From assembly GCA_946800325.1 (NCBI GenBank), contig OX326960.1, positions 36,361,629 through 36,425,628 of the forward strand: DNA of 64,000 bases, in the 5' to 3' direction. Positions 28,942 to 43,234 of the stretch are shown in pieces. This stretch comes from Luzula sylvatica. Taxonomy: Eukaryota; Streptophyta; Magnoliopsida; Poales; Juncaceae. The notes under the pieces are model-generated. The model searched no databases and had not been told where the DNA came from. It saw nothing but the letters and a program-made list of their open reading frames with translations. The translations under genes were made by a program, and so were the position numbers. How positions within the stretch are numbered: position 1 is the stretch's first letter; each line of letters begins with the position of its first letter.

Positions 28942-31185
28942 CCCTTTTCTCTCCGTCTATCGATTCAGTTCTAACTTTCCTGTCTCTATCCTTCTCCATA
29001 AAAATATCTTCATCCCATCCTCAAATGCGTGAAACTCGCAGGAAAATCACTCTTACGCCTCTTCATTTTTCACCACCATACCTTTATTAACCCCCACAAG
29101 ATAACCGGCGAGGGTCCGGAGCGAAAATGAGTAGTATATAAATCTCAGAATTTTTGACAATTTGGAGAACAAGCGAACTACTTGTACCGAGGTAATGAAA
29201 TTCGAAATACTCGTTCTTTCTTTGCGGGTTTAGATTTTAGTGATTTTGATTTTAATTAAAAGTTCTTTGTCTCATCCTACCGAGCCTTATCAATTTATCC
29301 TGAATTAAGTAACTTTTCTAGTGTTTCAGTATTCTTATAAATTGATAATGTGTATAAAGCATTTTGTTTATATATATTAATTGCATACTGTTAAATTAGA
29401 TTCAAATCTGTTAAATTTTCAATTACCAGGTGAAACTACTCTTTCAATTCCTTGTATACTTTATTAAAACCAAATTAGTCCTTAAATCAATATTCATTTC
29501 TTCTTTTTAAACAGTGATATGACATGTCAATCCGATTATACAACTACAACACGATAGACAAAGTCAAACTCTTCGAAGCCCATACCGATTACATTAGATA
29601 CATAACAAGATTATTGCAATTTTTCAAGAAACCCCTTACATATATACATATTTATGCATATTATTGAAGGAGTCTGTAGTGTGGCTTGGTCCATTGGATA
29701 CTCAGTTCTCTTCATGAATCGAAGAATTGTATATTAAATTTAAAAATTATTTATTTTAGTGATTAGTTAAATTGATATATATTTACGAGGATCATTTATT
29801 TCTTCTTATAGCTGAACATTTACTACGGGACGACTTTGATTACTGGAGGAGCATCATAAATTGGGGGTTGTTTAATTAAGATAATTTGTTCTATTAAAAA
29901 CTATATTATTTTGAAGGGTTGTACGTAATGTTGGAGGGACATACATGATATATATTTTGAGATTTTAGTTAATACTCATATGTAAATGGACAATTTAATC
30001 AAGTGAGTCAAATTTGGGATGTACTACAAATATATTCTTCTCCGTTTCTTTTTTGTTTGGGGGGTAACTTGCACATTTGGAACAAGTTTGGAAGGTAAAA
30101 ATGTACTTTTTTTCATTTTTTTTTACTAATTTCATTATGTTTCAATATAAATTTCTCATTGTCTTTATTTGATTGTGTCGATTTTTATAACTAAGAAACT
30201 TTGTATTTTAAATTTACGAATTATTATTGTTGTGCATTAATATAATATTTTTTTTTAAATTTAGTTTGTCAAGGATTATGTTGAAGAAATTCGACTACTT
30301 TTGAACATTAGGCATGATTTGAGTGACGAGCAAAAAGTTGCAATTAAAAAGTGGGATTTGATTGTTTTTTTCGTTTAAAAGAGGACCAATGTGATGTTCG
30401 TTTTTTTACTAATCTTTATCATAATATTATAAAAAAAAATAGTTCATGCAATGCATGAATGGGGTGAAGGACTATGAAATATCACTTAATTGAATGATCT
30501 ATTACCACGAGGAGAGAGAATTGCAGGAGAGAAAACAAAGAGAGAATTGCAATGAAAGAGAAAACCAATTGAGGAAAGAGGAACTAGGAAGCATTAATTA
30601 GAGGGAAAAAAAATCAAAATTGGGCTGATATTAATTATGAGAAGAAAATAAGGAAATTAATTTAAATGCACAAAACAAACAATACTAAAATGGAGAAGAT
30701 AAATACTAGTAAAATTCTATTTTTTGTAATACCTAAATTATCCTTTTCACAAAATGATGTACCATAGAATCACCCATTTTGTTGTTTTACATTTTGCTAT
30801 AAATAATTGTGTTAGTTTTTGAGGACATTTTCATGCAAGTTAGGATCGGATTTATAAAATATTTTTATATTTCAAATTCATTAACTTAATCCATACGGAG
30901 ATTAAAAAAAATAAGTTCATTTTAAAAAGCGTTTCAAGGAGCAAGTGATTTTCACAATATTGTTCTCGAAACAGAGAAGTAATAAATTTTTCTCATGTCA
31001 AATATATCAGTTTTTCAAGTAATTTTAATTAGTATATTTTTACTGGTGCCCCTGCTCTCATAATGCTCCACGTCACTCTTTTAATCTCTGCCGTCGGATG
31101 TGCTAATTTTAAGCGGTTCTTATCTGAACCGTTCAATTCTTGAATGTGTCCGGTTTGTCTATTCAAATTGTTAGACTGCAAATAA
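28940..31185. other. AT-rich spacer with a possible orphan leader exon
   Basis: 28940-29190 could be a 5' leader ending in a donor (GAG|GTAATG), but no downstream exon with a family signature was found. The remainder is AT-rich. The short open stretch near 30265-30360 is not recognised. Confidence 0.35.
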
Positions 31186-31193
31186 CATATACC

Positions 31194-31780
31194 TAGGGGT
31201 GTCAACGGTTCGGATCCGGTTCGGATAGTGGTCATACCAGATCCATATCCATATTGTCGGATCCGAATACGGTTCGGATAATAAACGGATACGGATACGG
31301 TTCGGATATTGTCGGATACGGATACGGATACGGATACGGTTCTGTTTCGGATATTAAAACGGATACTATGTTATTATAACGTAACTTACTTTTTAGCTAT
31401 AAATATATATAATTTGTGACATGAACGATAAATATGATTATATTTAAACATAATTTTACGATTGTGAGTTAAATCACTTACAAATCATTAATTTGTATAT
31501 GATTTTGCAACTAATATCAAATATAATACATAAAATATTATGTAATATGAGTATCCGGATCCGGTTTCGGATACTCGAATCTAGTTTCGAGTATCCGGAT
31601 CCGGAACACGGATCCGGTTCCCGCACCAAAACCGAATATCGAATCCGGTTCCGGATCTTAAAATTAGCAACCAGATCCATATCCGGATCCACTCGATTCG
31701 GATATTTTTTTCGAATCCGGATATTTTTTCGGATACGGTTCGGGTCGGTTCGGGCAATAACCACACCATTGACATCCCTA
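31194..31780. mobile_element. Nonautonomous hAT-like element, copy 2 (intact ends)
   Basis: Terminal inverted repeats are TAGGGGTGTCAACGGTTCGG and the complement TAGGGATGTCAATGG. The element is flanked by an exact 8-base duplication CATATACC at 31186-31193 and 31781-31788. These are hallmarks of hAT transposons. The 587-base interior is made of CGGATAC/ATCCGGATC repeats around an AT-rich centre and codes for nothing. It is the same family as 12568-13157. Fragments with the same words occur near 8955, 36618 and 53590. Confidence 0.9.
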
Positions 31781-31829
31781 CATATACCTCATTCTCTTCT
31801 CTCTTCTCTTTCTCTCTCCAGTTCATTAA

Positions 31830-32431
31830 AAAAAAACCCTGAGGAAAAAGAGAATGACGCGACCGAACGAAAAGAGGAGAGAAAAATCGGCGCCGCGATC
31901 AAACCCTAGCGAGGTGATCGGTACGAAACGGTGGCAAAACCGGTACGACACGCTTGGAACCGTCAGACGCTGAGCTCGATACTCACGGGAGAGTTCTGGC
32001 TGCATTTTTGTCGGACAAAATCTAGGGTTTCTTTCTAACGCCGTCGAAGATGTTTTTCGTCGCATCTGGTGCATACAAGAGCCGCCGTATCGACTCCTGA
32101 TCCGACGAACTGCAAACAAAGCGTTGAAGGTACAATTCTTGAGAGACATTTTGGTTTTTTTAGGAATTTTCGAGCTAATCGAAGTATTTGTTTTTGTTCT
32201 AATAGTTTGTTCTTCGAAATTTTTCTCTTTCCGCTCATCAATTTTTCTCAATTTGTTGTTTTCTGTTTTAAGCGAAAGTGATTCGATTTGGGGTCATTTG
32301 TTCTGGTTATTACTATCTTTTATTCCTGAAAATTGATATTATTATTAACTAATTGAAATTATCGTGTAATTCAGGATTACTTTGGAATGTATCAAAGGGC
32401 AAATCAATCATGAAGAATTACACATAATCTA
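31830..32431 (+). promoter_or_regulatory. Leader-like region with telo-box motifs
   Basis: The block is GC-richer than its flanks and contains AAACCCTAG near 31901 and CTAGGGTTT near 32023, motifs common in plant 5' leaders. A donor-like GAAGGTACAATTC is near 32128 and an acceptor AATTCAG ends at 32374. It directly follows the hAT copy, so any promoter would now lie in or beyond the transposon. Confidence 0.45.
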
Positions 32432-32637
32432 ATGAAAACGACAGGATTAAAGAAAGATGTTTTGTTCAAGCTTCCCAAGAAACACAGGCTGGTTCGACTT
32501 TTTACTTTATTATTTTTTAAAATACTTTCTTGGCCGGAAAAGATCGTTAATTGTATAACAACATTACTTTGCAGGTCTTTCTAGAATTGAATGATAAATA
32601 TATGAAACAAACATGGCTCTGTTTCGCAAGGCATTAA
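32432..32637 (+). CDS. Possible small spliced ORF of 40 residues, unknown
   Basis: Two exons (32432-32491 and 32575-32637) join in frame across a GT-AG intron. The product begins MKTTGLKKDVLFKLPKKHR, continues LVFLELNDKYMKQ, and ends WLCFARH before a stop. With the leader at 31830-32130 this gives a three-exon transcript model. I recognise no family. It may be a genuine small protein, the truncated start of a once longer gene, or part of a non-coding RNA. Confidence 0.3.
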
Positions 32638-32823
32638 ATAATTTCTTTTTCTTTCTCTCTCAGTAGTGTGATTAGCATGATATCATCATTTTTTTTTTGT
32701 ATTTTAGATTTCGTAAATTATTCATGAAAAATGTCATCTCAAATTCAATGGCTTAATTGAGAATTTTTACTGTGGTTTTGATTTAGATCCTTTTCATATT
32801 AAATAACTGTGATCCATTTTCGA

Positions 32824-32905
32824 GTAATGATACAGACCATACCTTTTAAACCACGAATTAACCACACCTGTCACGTGGCAGCCATCTATTGGCTGCAGAC
32901 TGCAT
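32824..32905. mobile_element. Half of a G-box-bearing palindromic MITE
   Basis: The sequence starts GAGTAATGATACAGACCAT and contains CTGTCACGTGGCAG and ATTGGCTGCA. It matches one arm of the complete elements at 46762 and 47911. The second arm is missing. Confidence 0.65.
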
Positions 32906-32929
32906 ATTTCAGCTTCCAAAAATATCATG

Positions 32930-34930
32930 ATTAGCCCCTCAAAGTTGTTAAAAAATGATAACAAGTTAAGTATGTTTGTAAAATTAAATCAATGTATGCT
33001 TGTGAATGTAACATCAAGTTACTGATTTGGATATTTTTGATATTTTGTAAATTTTGAAATAAGTAAAAGTAGCATTATAGATTTTTGAAAGGGTATATAC
33101 AATATTTTACTTTTTTAAGGGTTAATATGATATTTGAGCAATTGTCTGATGTATGCATTTTTTTTAATTCAATGCATTTACATGATAAATTAAGTCGAAA
33201 TCATTAATTTAGTTACAATCTTTTTTTTAAATGATAAGAATTAATTTTTTATGGCAAATTGAAAAAATACACCGCATAGTTTCTCTCTATTAATTTTCTA
33301 TAATCCAAAATTGAATCAATAACTACAAATCGAGATTTCATGTCCCGATTTCGACATCATCAAGATTTGAAATTACATCACTCATAACATGAGAAACTAT
33401 CACAACAAAAATGGCTGGAATTGCCTCGAGTCTTAAGCAATAAAAATTATCATGACAATCTAATGATCTCTCGAATAATTAAAGTATGACATTGAACTTT
33501 TACATTTGTATATAACTTCGAATTTAAAATTTGTTACTTGACAACAATATGAATATACATCTCTTTGTATATTATATAAATGTAAGATATCGGAGAAAAC
33601 AAAATATTCATTAATTTTATAATAAATTCAATAAGTAAAATCATAATAAATGATTTGGGAAACAAAAATTGCATAGTTTTTTTATCAAGGAAATGCAAAA
33701 ACTAAAATGCAAAAAGGAAATTTAAAAATGTTATAACTATGCAATCTTCTTGTCTCCTATCAATAAAATTGTTTTACTTCGCCTTCGAATAACAATAAAA
33801 TTAGAACAACATAAGGGTAAAGGTTCGTGGTTATGAGGTTTCGGGGTCAAGTGCAAGATAATACGTGGTCATAGAGGTCTTCTGCGAAGCCTCTAAAAGT
33901 CGAATCATAATCGATGCGTGTTAATAAAGACATTGTAAATTATAAAGGGTGTATTTTGAATGTATTAAAGTTTTGCAAATTAATAAGTGTGTTTATAGAA
34001 CATTAATTTATTTGTACCAATTGAACAGTACTAAATTTACAGTGTATGGGGTTACTATCATATTCAGTTTCATTGTGTACCCATTATAAGCACAATCATG
34101 AATTCATCACATAAACAATTTAATATACAATTTATATCTTTAAGAAATAACATAATTTACAGTTCAAGTAACTATAGTTCAAAAGAGGTCGATAAGAAAA
34201 AAATAGGTTCCGGATCAAGGATAATTGTTTTTGTGGGGTTGGACAACACAAAATTGATAATTAATCAGTCCGCGATGGTGAGTCGACTTTTGTAATCGAC
34301 ACACTACTAATGTCTCGATTGCCAAGTCGATTAGTGAGTATTAGCCAATTTAACTGATTATTACAACATTGACAGTACGTTCACACAAAATGATAATTTT
34401 GACCGTGCTCGTTCAATTTGATGTTTTAACCAAACATGTCATACAATTTTCAATTAATGTATATAGATAAATCGTTTTAAATTATTCAAAATATGTTGAT
34501 GTTTATAATGATTTTATATTTTATTTTAGTTCGAAATTCATTGAAAATGACACAAATCGTCCACGTCATATATAACCTAACAGTAAAATATTCATGTAAA
34601 TTTCAACACCAAATCAAGAAATGTCACTGAATTTTACTATTATATCAAGTATGTCAATTAAATTTAATATTTATTAAACTATGAAAGTATACATATCGAA
34701 TACCGTAAATATCACTATCATCATATATCAGATTCCTATATATTAAAATGCAAGTCAATTATTTTAATATCATATCATAATAATTTTATTTTAATAGCAT
34801 ATGCATTAAAAAATTAGAAATTTCGCGATTCAGTGGATGTGCACGAATAATGGTCATATCGTATTCGTATTCGTTTTAAAAAATTTCGAATTCGAATACC
34901 GTTCAAAATTAAATTATAATGAGTGAACTT
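32930..34930. repeat. Segmental duplication, copy 1
   Basis: Matches 35162-36720 in the same orientation. Aligned landmarks include CATGTCCCGATTTCGACATC (33340) against the similar word at 35671, ACAACAAAAATGGCTGG (33402 and 35731), CATAATCGATGCGTGT (33906 and 36235) and the ATATCATATCATAAT block (34769 and 36521). Roughly 600 bases present here (about 34145-34730) are missing in the second copy. No gene is recognised in either. Confidence 0.75.
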
Positions 34931-35161
34931 TGAGCATTATGTAAATTAATAAGTGCGTTTCTAAAACATTAATGCATTTGTACAAACTGAATTATATTGT
35001 ACTTGTTCGGTAGTCATTAAATAACGTGGAATAATGAATTAGAATTGATTTAAGTATACTATTCCAACCGAACAAGCTTAGAATAAGTTGGAATAACATT
35101 GAATTAATTTTAAGTATACTGTTACAATCATATTCACTTTCGTTGTACCAATTATAAACAA

Positions 35162-36720
35162 AAATATGGGCTCATTATGTGGTTTGGTAGATTTACATTT
35201 TTCACCTTCTAAACATTGAAAATATCATATTTTTCCCTTTAAAAAGTACAAAAGTGTATCATGTTTATCCTCTCAAAGTTGTTACAAATCATAATAAGTT
35301 AAGTATGTTCGTAAAATTAAATCAATGTATGCTTGTGAATTTAACACCAAGTTAATGATTTGGATATTTTTGATATTTTGTAAGTTTTGAAATAATAAAA
35401 GTAGTATTATAGATTTTTGAAAGGGTATATATGGTATTTTACTTTTTCGAAGGGTTAATATAATATTTGAGCAATTGTGTGATCTATACATTTTTTTTGT
35501 TTAATTCAATGTATTTACGTGATAAATTAAACCGAAATCATTAATTTAGTTACCATTTTTTGTTTAAATGATAAGAGTTAATTTTTTATGGAAAATTGAA
35601 AAAAAAAAAATACACCATATAATTTTCTATAACCCAAGAATGAATCAGTAACCATAAGCCGAGATTTCGTGTCCCGATTTCGACACCATCGAGTTTTCAA
35701 ATTACATCACTCGTAACATGAGAAAACTATCACAACAAAAATGGCTGGTCGCCTCTTAACCATAAAGAATATCATGACAACCTAATGATCTCTCGAACGA
35801 TCGAATGATTAAAGTATGACATTGAGCTTTTACCATTTTATATAACTTTCGAATTTAAAGTTTTTTACTTCACAACAATATGAATATACATCTCTTTGTA
35901 TATTATATAAATGTAAGATATCGGAGAAAACAAAATATTGATTAATTTTGTAATATAAAAGGAATAAGTAAAATCATAATAAATGATTCGGGAAACAAAA
36001 CATTTAAATAATTTTGGATCAAGAAAATACGAAAAATAGAATGCAAGAGGGAATTTTAACAATCGAGAAGTTACAACTATGCAATCGTCTTTTCTCCTAT
36101 CGATAACATTGTTTTACTTCACCTTCGACCACACAAGGGTAAAATAGCTAAAGAACTCGTGGTTATGAGACGAGGTTAAGTGCAAGATAATTCATGTTCA
36201 TATACGTCATCCACACAGCCTCCAAAAATTGAATCATAATCGATGCGTGTCGATAAAAGCATTTCAAATTATAACGGGCGTATTTTGATTCTTGAATGTA
36301 TTAACGTTTTGTAAACTAATAAGTACGTTTTTATAACAGTATTTTATTTGTGTACCAATTGAATCGTACTAATTGTACGTGTACCGTATACCGCATTACT
36401 ATCGTATTCAGTTTCATCGTGTACCGATTATAAGCACAACCATGAATTCATCACATGTATATCCATCACATACACAATTTAATAAATAATTTATTTCGTT
36501 AAAATGTAAGCCATTTTGTTTAATATCATATCATAATCATTTTATTTTAATATCATATACGTTAAAAATTTAGAAATCTAGGATATTTATCAATGCCATT
36601 ATGCATGATTCAGAATTAGGGGTGTAACCGAGTGGATATGGACGGATAATAATCATATCGTATTCGTTTTTAATCTTTCGAATATGAATAGTAATCGGGC
36701 ACAAATACGATTCATATACT
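35162..36720. repeat. Segmental duplication, copy 2
   Basis: The second copy also contains the 5' part shared with the RPI upstream region (from ATATGGGCTCATTATGTGG at 35165). A left-end hAT-type word, TAGGGGTGTAACCGAG, occurs at about 36618 and is followed by CGAATA-rich sequence to about 37300. No matching right end is present, so that element is truncated or decayed. Confidence 0.75.
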
Positions 36721-37329
36721 AGCGAATATAAATGCGAATTACTTTCGAATACTCAAACGGTTATTATATCATAATTATATTATTTGCTAAAAAAACATTC
36801 AACACAAAAAATCTCATTACAAATATTAAAATTTATCATAAATATTACTTTACAAAACATGAAAAATATTATGAATCATTAATATTACTTTATAAAACAA
36901 TAAAATTATAAAATATGAAAGATATTATCATGTCAATCATCAAATATAATAATAAATAGTTTTCTTATTATAAATATGTGTGTATCATTAATATAAACAA
37001 CAATAAAAAGAAAACACAACCAACCTTTTTTTATATAAAAATGACAAATCATGACCATACATATAATTAGTGTATGAATCTGTCAATATCATAATCTATA
37101 TTAATCTATATTTGTATTCAGGTATTCGAATCTATATATGTATTCAGATACGGGTATTATCGGTATTTGACATTTATATATGTAACCACAAACAAAAATA
37201 TTTATCGTATTTGTATTCTTATCCAATATCTGTTAGGATAATATTTTTATTAAAATACGAATATTTTTCGGAATGGTTACGATTCAGAAAAATAATTATT
37301 TTTTGTGATATGTATATTAATGTAAGTAA

Positions 37330-37676
37330 ATTATAGATAACTATATCATGCCCCTCAAATTTCCTATAACACCCTCTTTATCACCCATTAACAATTAATT
37401 ATCATGATAATTAATAAAAAAAACACTTCATTAACGATTAATTGATATTGATTAAAAAATATGCATCCATATGTACTTTAATTATATAACAAATAATCGT
37501 TAATGAAATATATTTTTATTAATTATCATGTTAATAAATTGTTAATTAGTTATATAAAGAATGTTGAGAAAAATTTCAAGAACACCATATATGACCTCAT
37601 AAATTATAGTTTTCGCATCCATAAATTAAAACTAAGCGGCAACACAAGAGTAGTCGCTGAATAAAATCAATAAAAT
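37330..37676. other. AT-rich spacer, no gene seen
   Basis: Short direct repeats of TTAATTATCATG and its variants are present. Nothing else is seen. Confidence 0.35.
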
Positions 37677-38236
37677 AGGTCAAAGTTTCATGCATATCCT
37701 TTAAAACATCATAATTTCATGTATATCCCTCAAAATCGTAAAATTTCATAAATATATCTACAAAAACCTTCAAATATCATGAATATCTTTCGATTAAACT
37801 TTTAGTTAATAATTTGTTAGCTTTTTCGTTTTATCATTGTATCAATATAATAATTATTTAAAATATTGAGAACAATATTGATTTTAACAATGGTTTTTGA
37901 AAAAAAAAATTATGAGATAAATCGTAGAATTGACAATATTTGATTTTTTATGATTTTTAATATTATTTTAGAACAAACTTTATTTATTATTTAAAAAAAT
38001 AATTTTAAAAATTAGGTAACCGTCATATTATCAACGAGAAAGACATTGATGATTTTAAAATGATATAATAGAGGTATAGGTGATATTTTAAGAATTTTTT
38101 AGAAGTAACCATGATATTTAAAGGACTTTGAAGGAATATCCATGAATTTGCATGGATGTTCGTGAAATTGCATACTACCGAGGGTTATATGTACAATTAT
38201 TGTGTTTTACGGGGTACACGTGAAATTACGCCTTGG
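37677..38236. mobile_element. Long inverted-repeat element upstream of the PITH gene
   Basis: The left end has GTTTCATGCATATCC and then tandem variants (TTTCATGTATATCCC, TTTCATAAATATATC). The right end has the complements, ending ACACGTGAAATTACGCC. The family matches the elements at 1405, 4330 and 11680. It ends about 125 bases before the PITH start codon, so it forms the proximal promoter or lies just beyond it. Confidence 0.6.
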
Positions 38237-38362
38237 AATAAAAAGAAAAAAAGAAAAATAAAAAGAGAGTAATTTATTCTCGAAAATTTCTTCCATTACA
38301 AGTTAACACAGCTCCAGCCCCCATTCTCCCCTTCAGCTTTCCCGATCTCTCTCTCCTCCTCC

Positions 38363-38405
38363 ATGGCGTCCGTCCCTTCTTCCACTTCCCAACGCGGCCA
38401 GGTAC

Positions 38406-38466
<61 letters not shown>

Positions 38467-39229
38467 TTTACAGTATATATTCGATCAGTTTATTTCATTA
38501 AACCTTTTTAAATTTATATTCAGGCTGATTTAGTAGATTTCATCGACTGGACTGGTCTCGAGTGCCTGAATCAGGCCGGAAGTAACTCAATCGCCAATGC
38601 TTTGAAACAGGTAATTTTTTTTCTGATCTAATTCTTCAATCGACCTCTTTTTGGTCAATTTTTGTTCATTACCCACTTAAGTTTTTTTCGAAATTTGAAC
38701 TATTTTTGTTCAAAAGGAAGTAATTTTGTACTTTTCGTTTGTACTAGGTTTACAGAGATGATGATGGGTTGAATCTCACTTCTGATTCTGATGAACAGCT
38801 CTTGATTTATATCCCCTTTATGCAAGTGATTAAGCTTCACTCCATTGTAGTCAAGGGTCCTGAAGAAGAAGGTGATCACTAATCACTCATTAAATTTTTT
38901 ATTAGGGGGTGATTTGTAATTGTAAATCAAAATTAGTGAAGGTATTCTCGAACAGTAAAGCTAAATATTCTTATTTCACGTATCTTTTTCAGGCCCAAGA
39001 ACAGTCAAGCTATTCTCGAACAAAGAACACATGGGTTTCAGGTACTTGTGTTGTTCTTAATTCTTATTTCGTGAGATATTTCTTCACTTTTTTTTCATGT
39101 TTTTATTGCGGTAATTAGTGAATTTCTTGGATTTGTGTTATTTAATTTGCTCAATGTTTTGTTGTAGTAATGTTAGCGATTACCCACCTAGCGACACTGT
39201 TGTCTTATCTGATGAAAATTTAAAGGTCT

Positions 39230-39276
<47 letters not shown>

Positions 39277-39698
39277 ATATTTTTAATTCTTGTTTTTGTA
39301 GGGAAAACCTGTTTTCTTGAAGTACGTCAAGTTTCAGAATGTTCGTAGGTAATGCAAAATTTATATTATACGAGAAGAAGATATATCCTTGTTTTTAAGG
39401 GGTATTAGTGATATTTCGACGTTTTTAAAGGGTATAAAAGGGAAGTGCCCTTAATAATGTTTTTACTTTATGTCAGCTTGACTATTTTCATCGAGGACAA
39501 TCAAGGAGGCAGTGACGTCTCAATAGTTCAGAAAATCGCCCTTTTCGGTTCCACGTGAGTATTTACAATTTAGTCCCCCAATTATTTTAATTTCTAGTAC
39601 AAAGTATTCAAAAGAATGTCAATCGTGTTTGGTATTTTCGCAGCGTGGACACGACAAACATGAAGGATTTGAAGAAAATAGAGGAGCACGCTCATTGA
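38363..39698 (+). CDS. PITH-domain protein (DUF1000, thioredoxin-like C-terminal family)
   Basis: Eight exons join to 178 residues: 38363-38401, 38524-38610, 38748-38871, 38993-39041, 39168-39225, 39302-39348, 39477-39554, 39644-39698. All introns are GT-AG and the frame closes exactly. Nearly the whole protein is a PITH domain: [15 protein letters not shown] near the start, then [48 protein letters not shown], and a C-terminal [12 protein letters not shown]. In other eukaryotes the PITH domain is found at the C terminus of TXNL1, which binds the proteasome, and alone in PITHD1. Plant single-domain members are little studied, so the function is open. CT microsatellites occupy introns 1 and 5. 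It is convergent with LFG copy 1, with stop codons about 200 bases apart. RPI3 lies upstream, as in Arabidopsis (recalled as At3g04780 beside At3g04790). Confidence 0.92.
38408..38461. repeat. CT microsatellite in intron 1 of the PITH gene
   Basis: About 27 CT units begin seven bases after the first donor site. Confidence 0.92.
39233..39272. repeat. CT microsatellite in intron 5 of the PITH gene
   Basis: About 20 CT units in a very short intron (39226-39301), so the array makes up about half of it. Confidence 0.92.
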
Positions 39699-39897
39699 AA
39701 CAAAAATCAAACCATATTTGCATTTCTCAAACAAATTAGCGTTACAAATCTTTATCGTAGTTATTGAGATTAATTAATTATTCGAAAGATTGTATTGTTT
39801 TAAAATCTATTCTCTCGACTCATTTTCCCCTCGAATTAATCCAACAAAATTCAAACTTCAAATTATCTTCTAACAAAATGCTTCAATTCTTCCAACA

Positions 39898-40903
39898 TTA
39901 TTCAATCGAGCCCAATAAAGTGAGTAAATTCATGAAAAGGTTGATGATGTCCATATACAAATTGAGCGCGGCAAGGAGATAATCGTCGTAATTAAATCGT
40001 TTAATTATATTATCGGTATCGTAAATTATGAATCCGCAGAATATCAGCGATGCAATGCCAGCTATAATCGTGTGAACAAGCTTTCCCATTGGGAAAAATA
40101 TCTGCAACAAGTTTTATAACTTAATATTGATATTCGCAATTTCATAAAGTAATGGTATCTATTTGTATTTACCTGAATGATGCCGAATACCATGAGCACG
40201 AGAATGGCTGCGAAAAGAAAAGGACCGAGGAAATTAAAATCGTGTCCTCTGTTCGCCGCCCAAAATGTGTAGAGAGTAAGCCCCACAAATACAATCAATG
40301 TCACCGATGCAGCTTCGATTACCACTTTCCCTGTTTCATCCAAATATTTCATATTATTGCGTGAGCACATAATTGCGCGACATTATTACCCAATAAATCA
40401 AGAAAAATAAGAAAATAATAATATTGTTCATAACTAAAAAAGACAAATCAAAAATTTTGGGGGGCGAAACGTACCGCTTTTGGCGAGACAAGCTAAGCCA
40501 ACCATGGCGCTCATGCAGAGTGTGAATATCACGAGGAGAATCATATTTATCGGATGGCGATCTTTCAGGAAGTACAATGCAATTAAAACTGTGCAAATCG
40601 ATTCACAAACATAGTTAAATTTTAAAAACGCACAAATTCAATTTATGATTTATATCGATTAAAATTACCTATGAAGCTTAGAACAATGATACCGATCATG
40701 ACGCCAAAGCCAGCGACGGTGTGGAAGAAGGCACGGATGGCCGGTACGAAACTAAAAATGCACGTTGCTATGGTCGTCAACAAGAGTTGAGACGACAAGA
40801 TGCAATAAACCTTGCGAATGAAGCCCCATCGAAGACGTGGATCTTCCATCATGTTCGGGTACAACGACCCGGATTCGATGTCACCATGGTTGTGCTTGCC
40901 CAT
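39898..40903 (-). CDS. LIFEGUARD / BAX inhibitor-1 family membrane protein, tandem copy 1
   Basis: Four exons on the minus strand (40903-40669, 40588-40475, 40330-40173, 40101-39898) join to 236 residues with intron phases 1, 1, 0. The N terminus MGKHNHGDIESG is hydrophilic, followed by LRWGFIRKVYCILSSQLLLT and about seven hydrophobic segments. The last part carries the BI-1 family signature: CGFIIYDTDNIIKRF, then YDDYLLAALNLYMDIINLF. Members of this family sit in ER, Golgi or tonoplast membranes and modulate calcium leak and stress-induced cell death; some plant LFGs act in powdery mildew susceptibility or brassinosteroid signalling. The gene is intact. It is very similar to copy 2 at 44017 in exons, short introns and promoter, so the pair is a recent tandem duplication. 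Confidence 0.93.
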
Positions 40904-41026
40904 TTTTCTCTCTTGAAGATTGATCGCAAATTAATGGTGATGAATAGGATTGAAAAAATGAAAGGTAGGAAGTATGACTACGCGGATTATTTATCGATGA
41001 CGTATTTTTCTTTTTTTAGCAATTAA

Positions 41027-42635
<1,609 letters not shown>

Positions 42636-42649
42636 CTATTGTAAAATTT

Positions 42650-43234
42650 TTTTTTTTTTATCAAAATAGAGTAGGCTCTAAGTCCTACATCTATTATTTT
42701 TCATTAATTGAAAGCATTTACAGATACTATATTGGGAGTAAATCCCACTAAAGCACCTCTTTTACATATTACCTTTCATCAAAACAAAAACCAAAACCAA
42801 AAATCCCTCAAGAAAATAAAAAACAGGGAATAAGGAATCCTTGATTTAAAATCCTGATTTTATCACTAATCAGAGCATGGAAAGTCTGGAATCAACATAC
42901 CATGTTCTTACCTAATCTCTTCTCCGACATGTAATAATTCCCCATTTCACTTCCTTCTCTGCCCCTTAACCTTCTTCACACCTCTCGCCATTAATCGCCG
43001 ACACCATTGCTCCCCTGTGCTTTATACTCCGTTTAGTTAGCTCATCGGTAATTTTCTCATCTCACTCTTCCATCTCTCTTCTCTCTTCCATCGAACTCCT
43101 TTCTTCATCACTTTGCTCTGGCTTCTTTACTCCTCTTCTACTCTCTCTAAGTTGATTTTTTGCCTTTTGACACCAATGGATGGAAGACCACCGAGCCTTC
43201 TCCATTTATTCGTTTTTTTTTTTTTTTTTTTTTT
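42650..43234. mobile_element. Chimeric retroposon with 14-base target duplication
   Basis: The insert is bounded by an exact 14-base direct repeat, CTATTGTAAAATTT, at 42636-42649 and 43235-43248. Its right end is the SINE 3' end also seen at 20428-20680 (GACACCAATGGATGGAAGAC, then CACCGAGCCTTCTCC) plus a long T run. The left end also begins with a T run. The middle (about 42880-43160) is pyrimidine-rich and looks like a copied transcript leader; I do not recognise its source. The duplication length fits LINE-driven insertion. Confidence 0.75.

Noticed and set aside
31493..31909. Plus-strand frame of 138 codons rich in Ile/Arg/Phe
   Set aside because: It lies within the hAT element and arises from its GGATCC/CGGATAC repeats.
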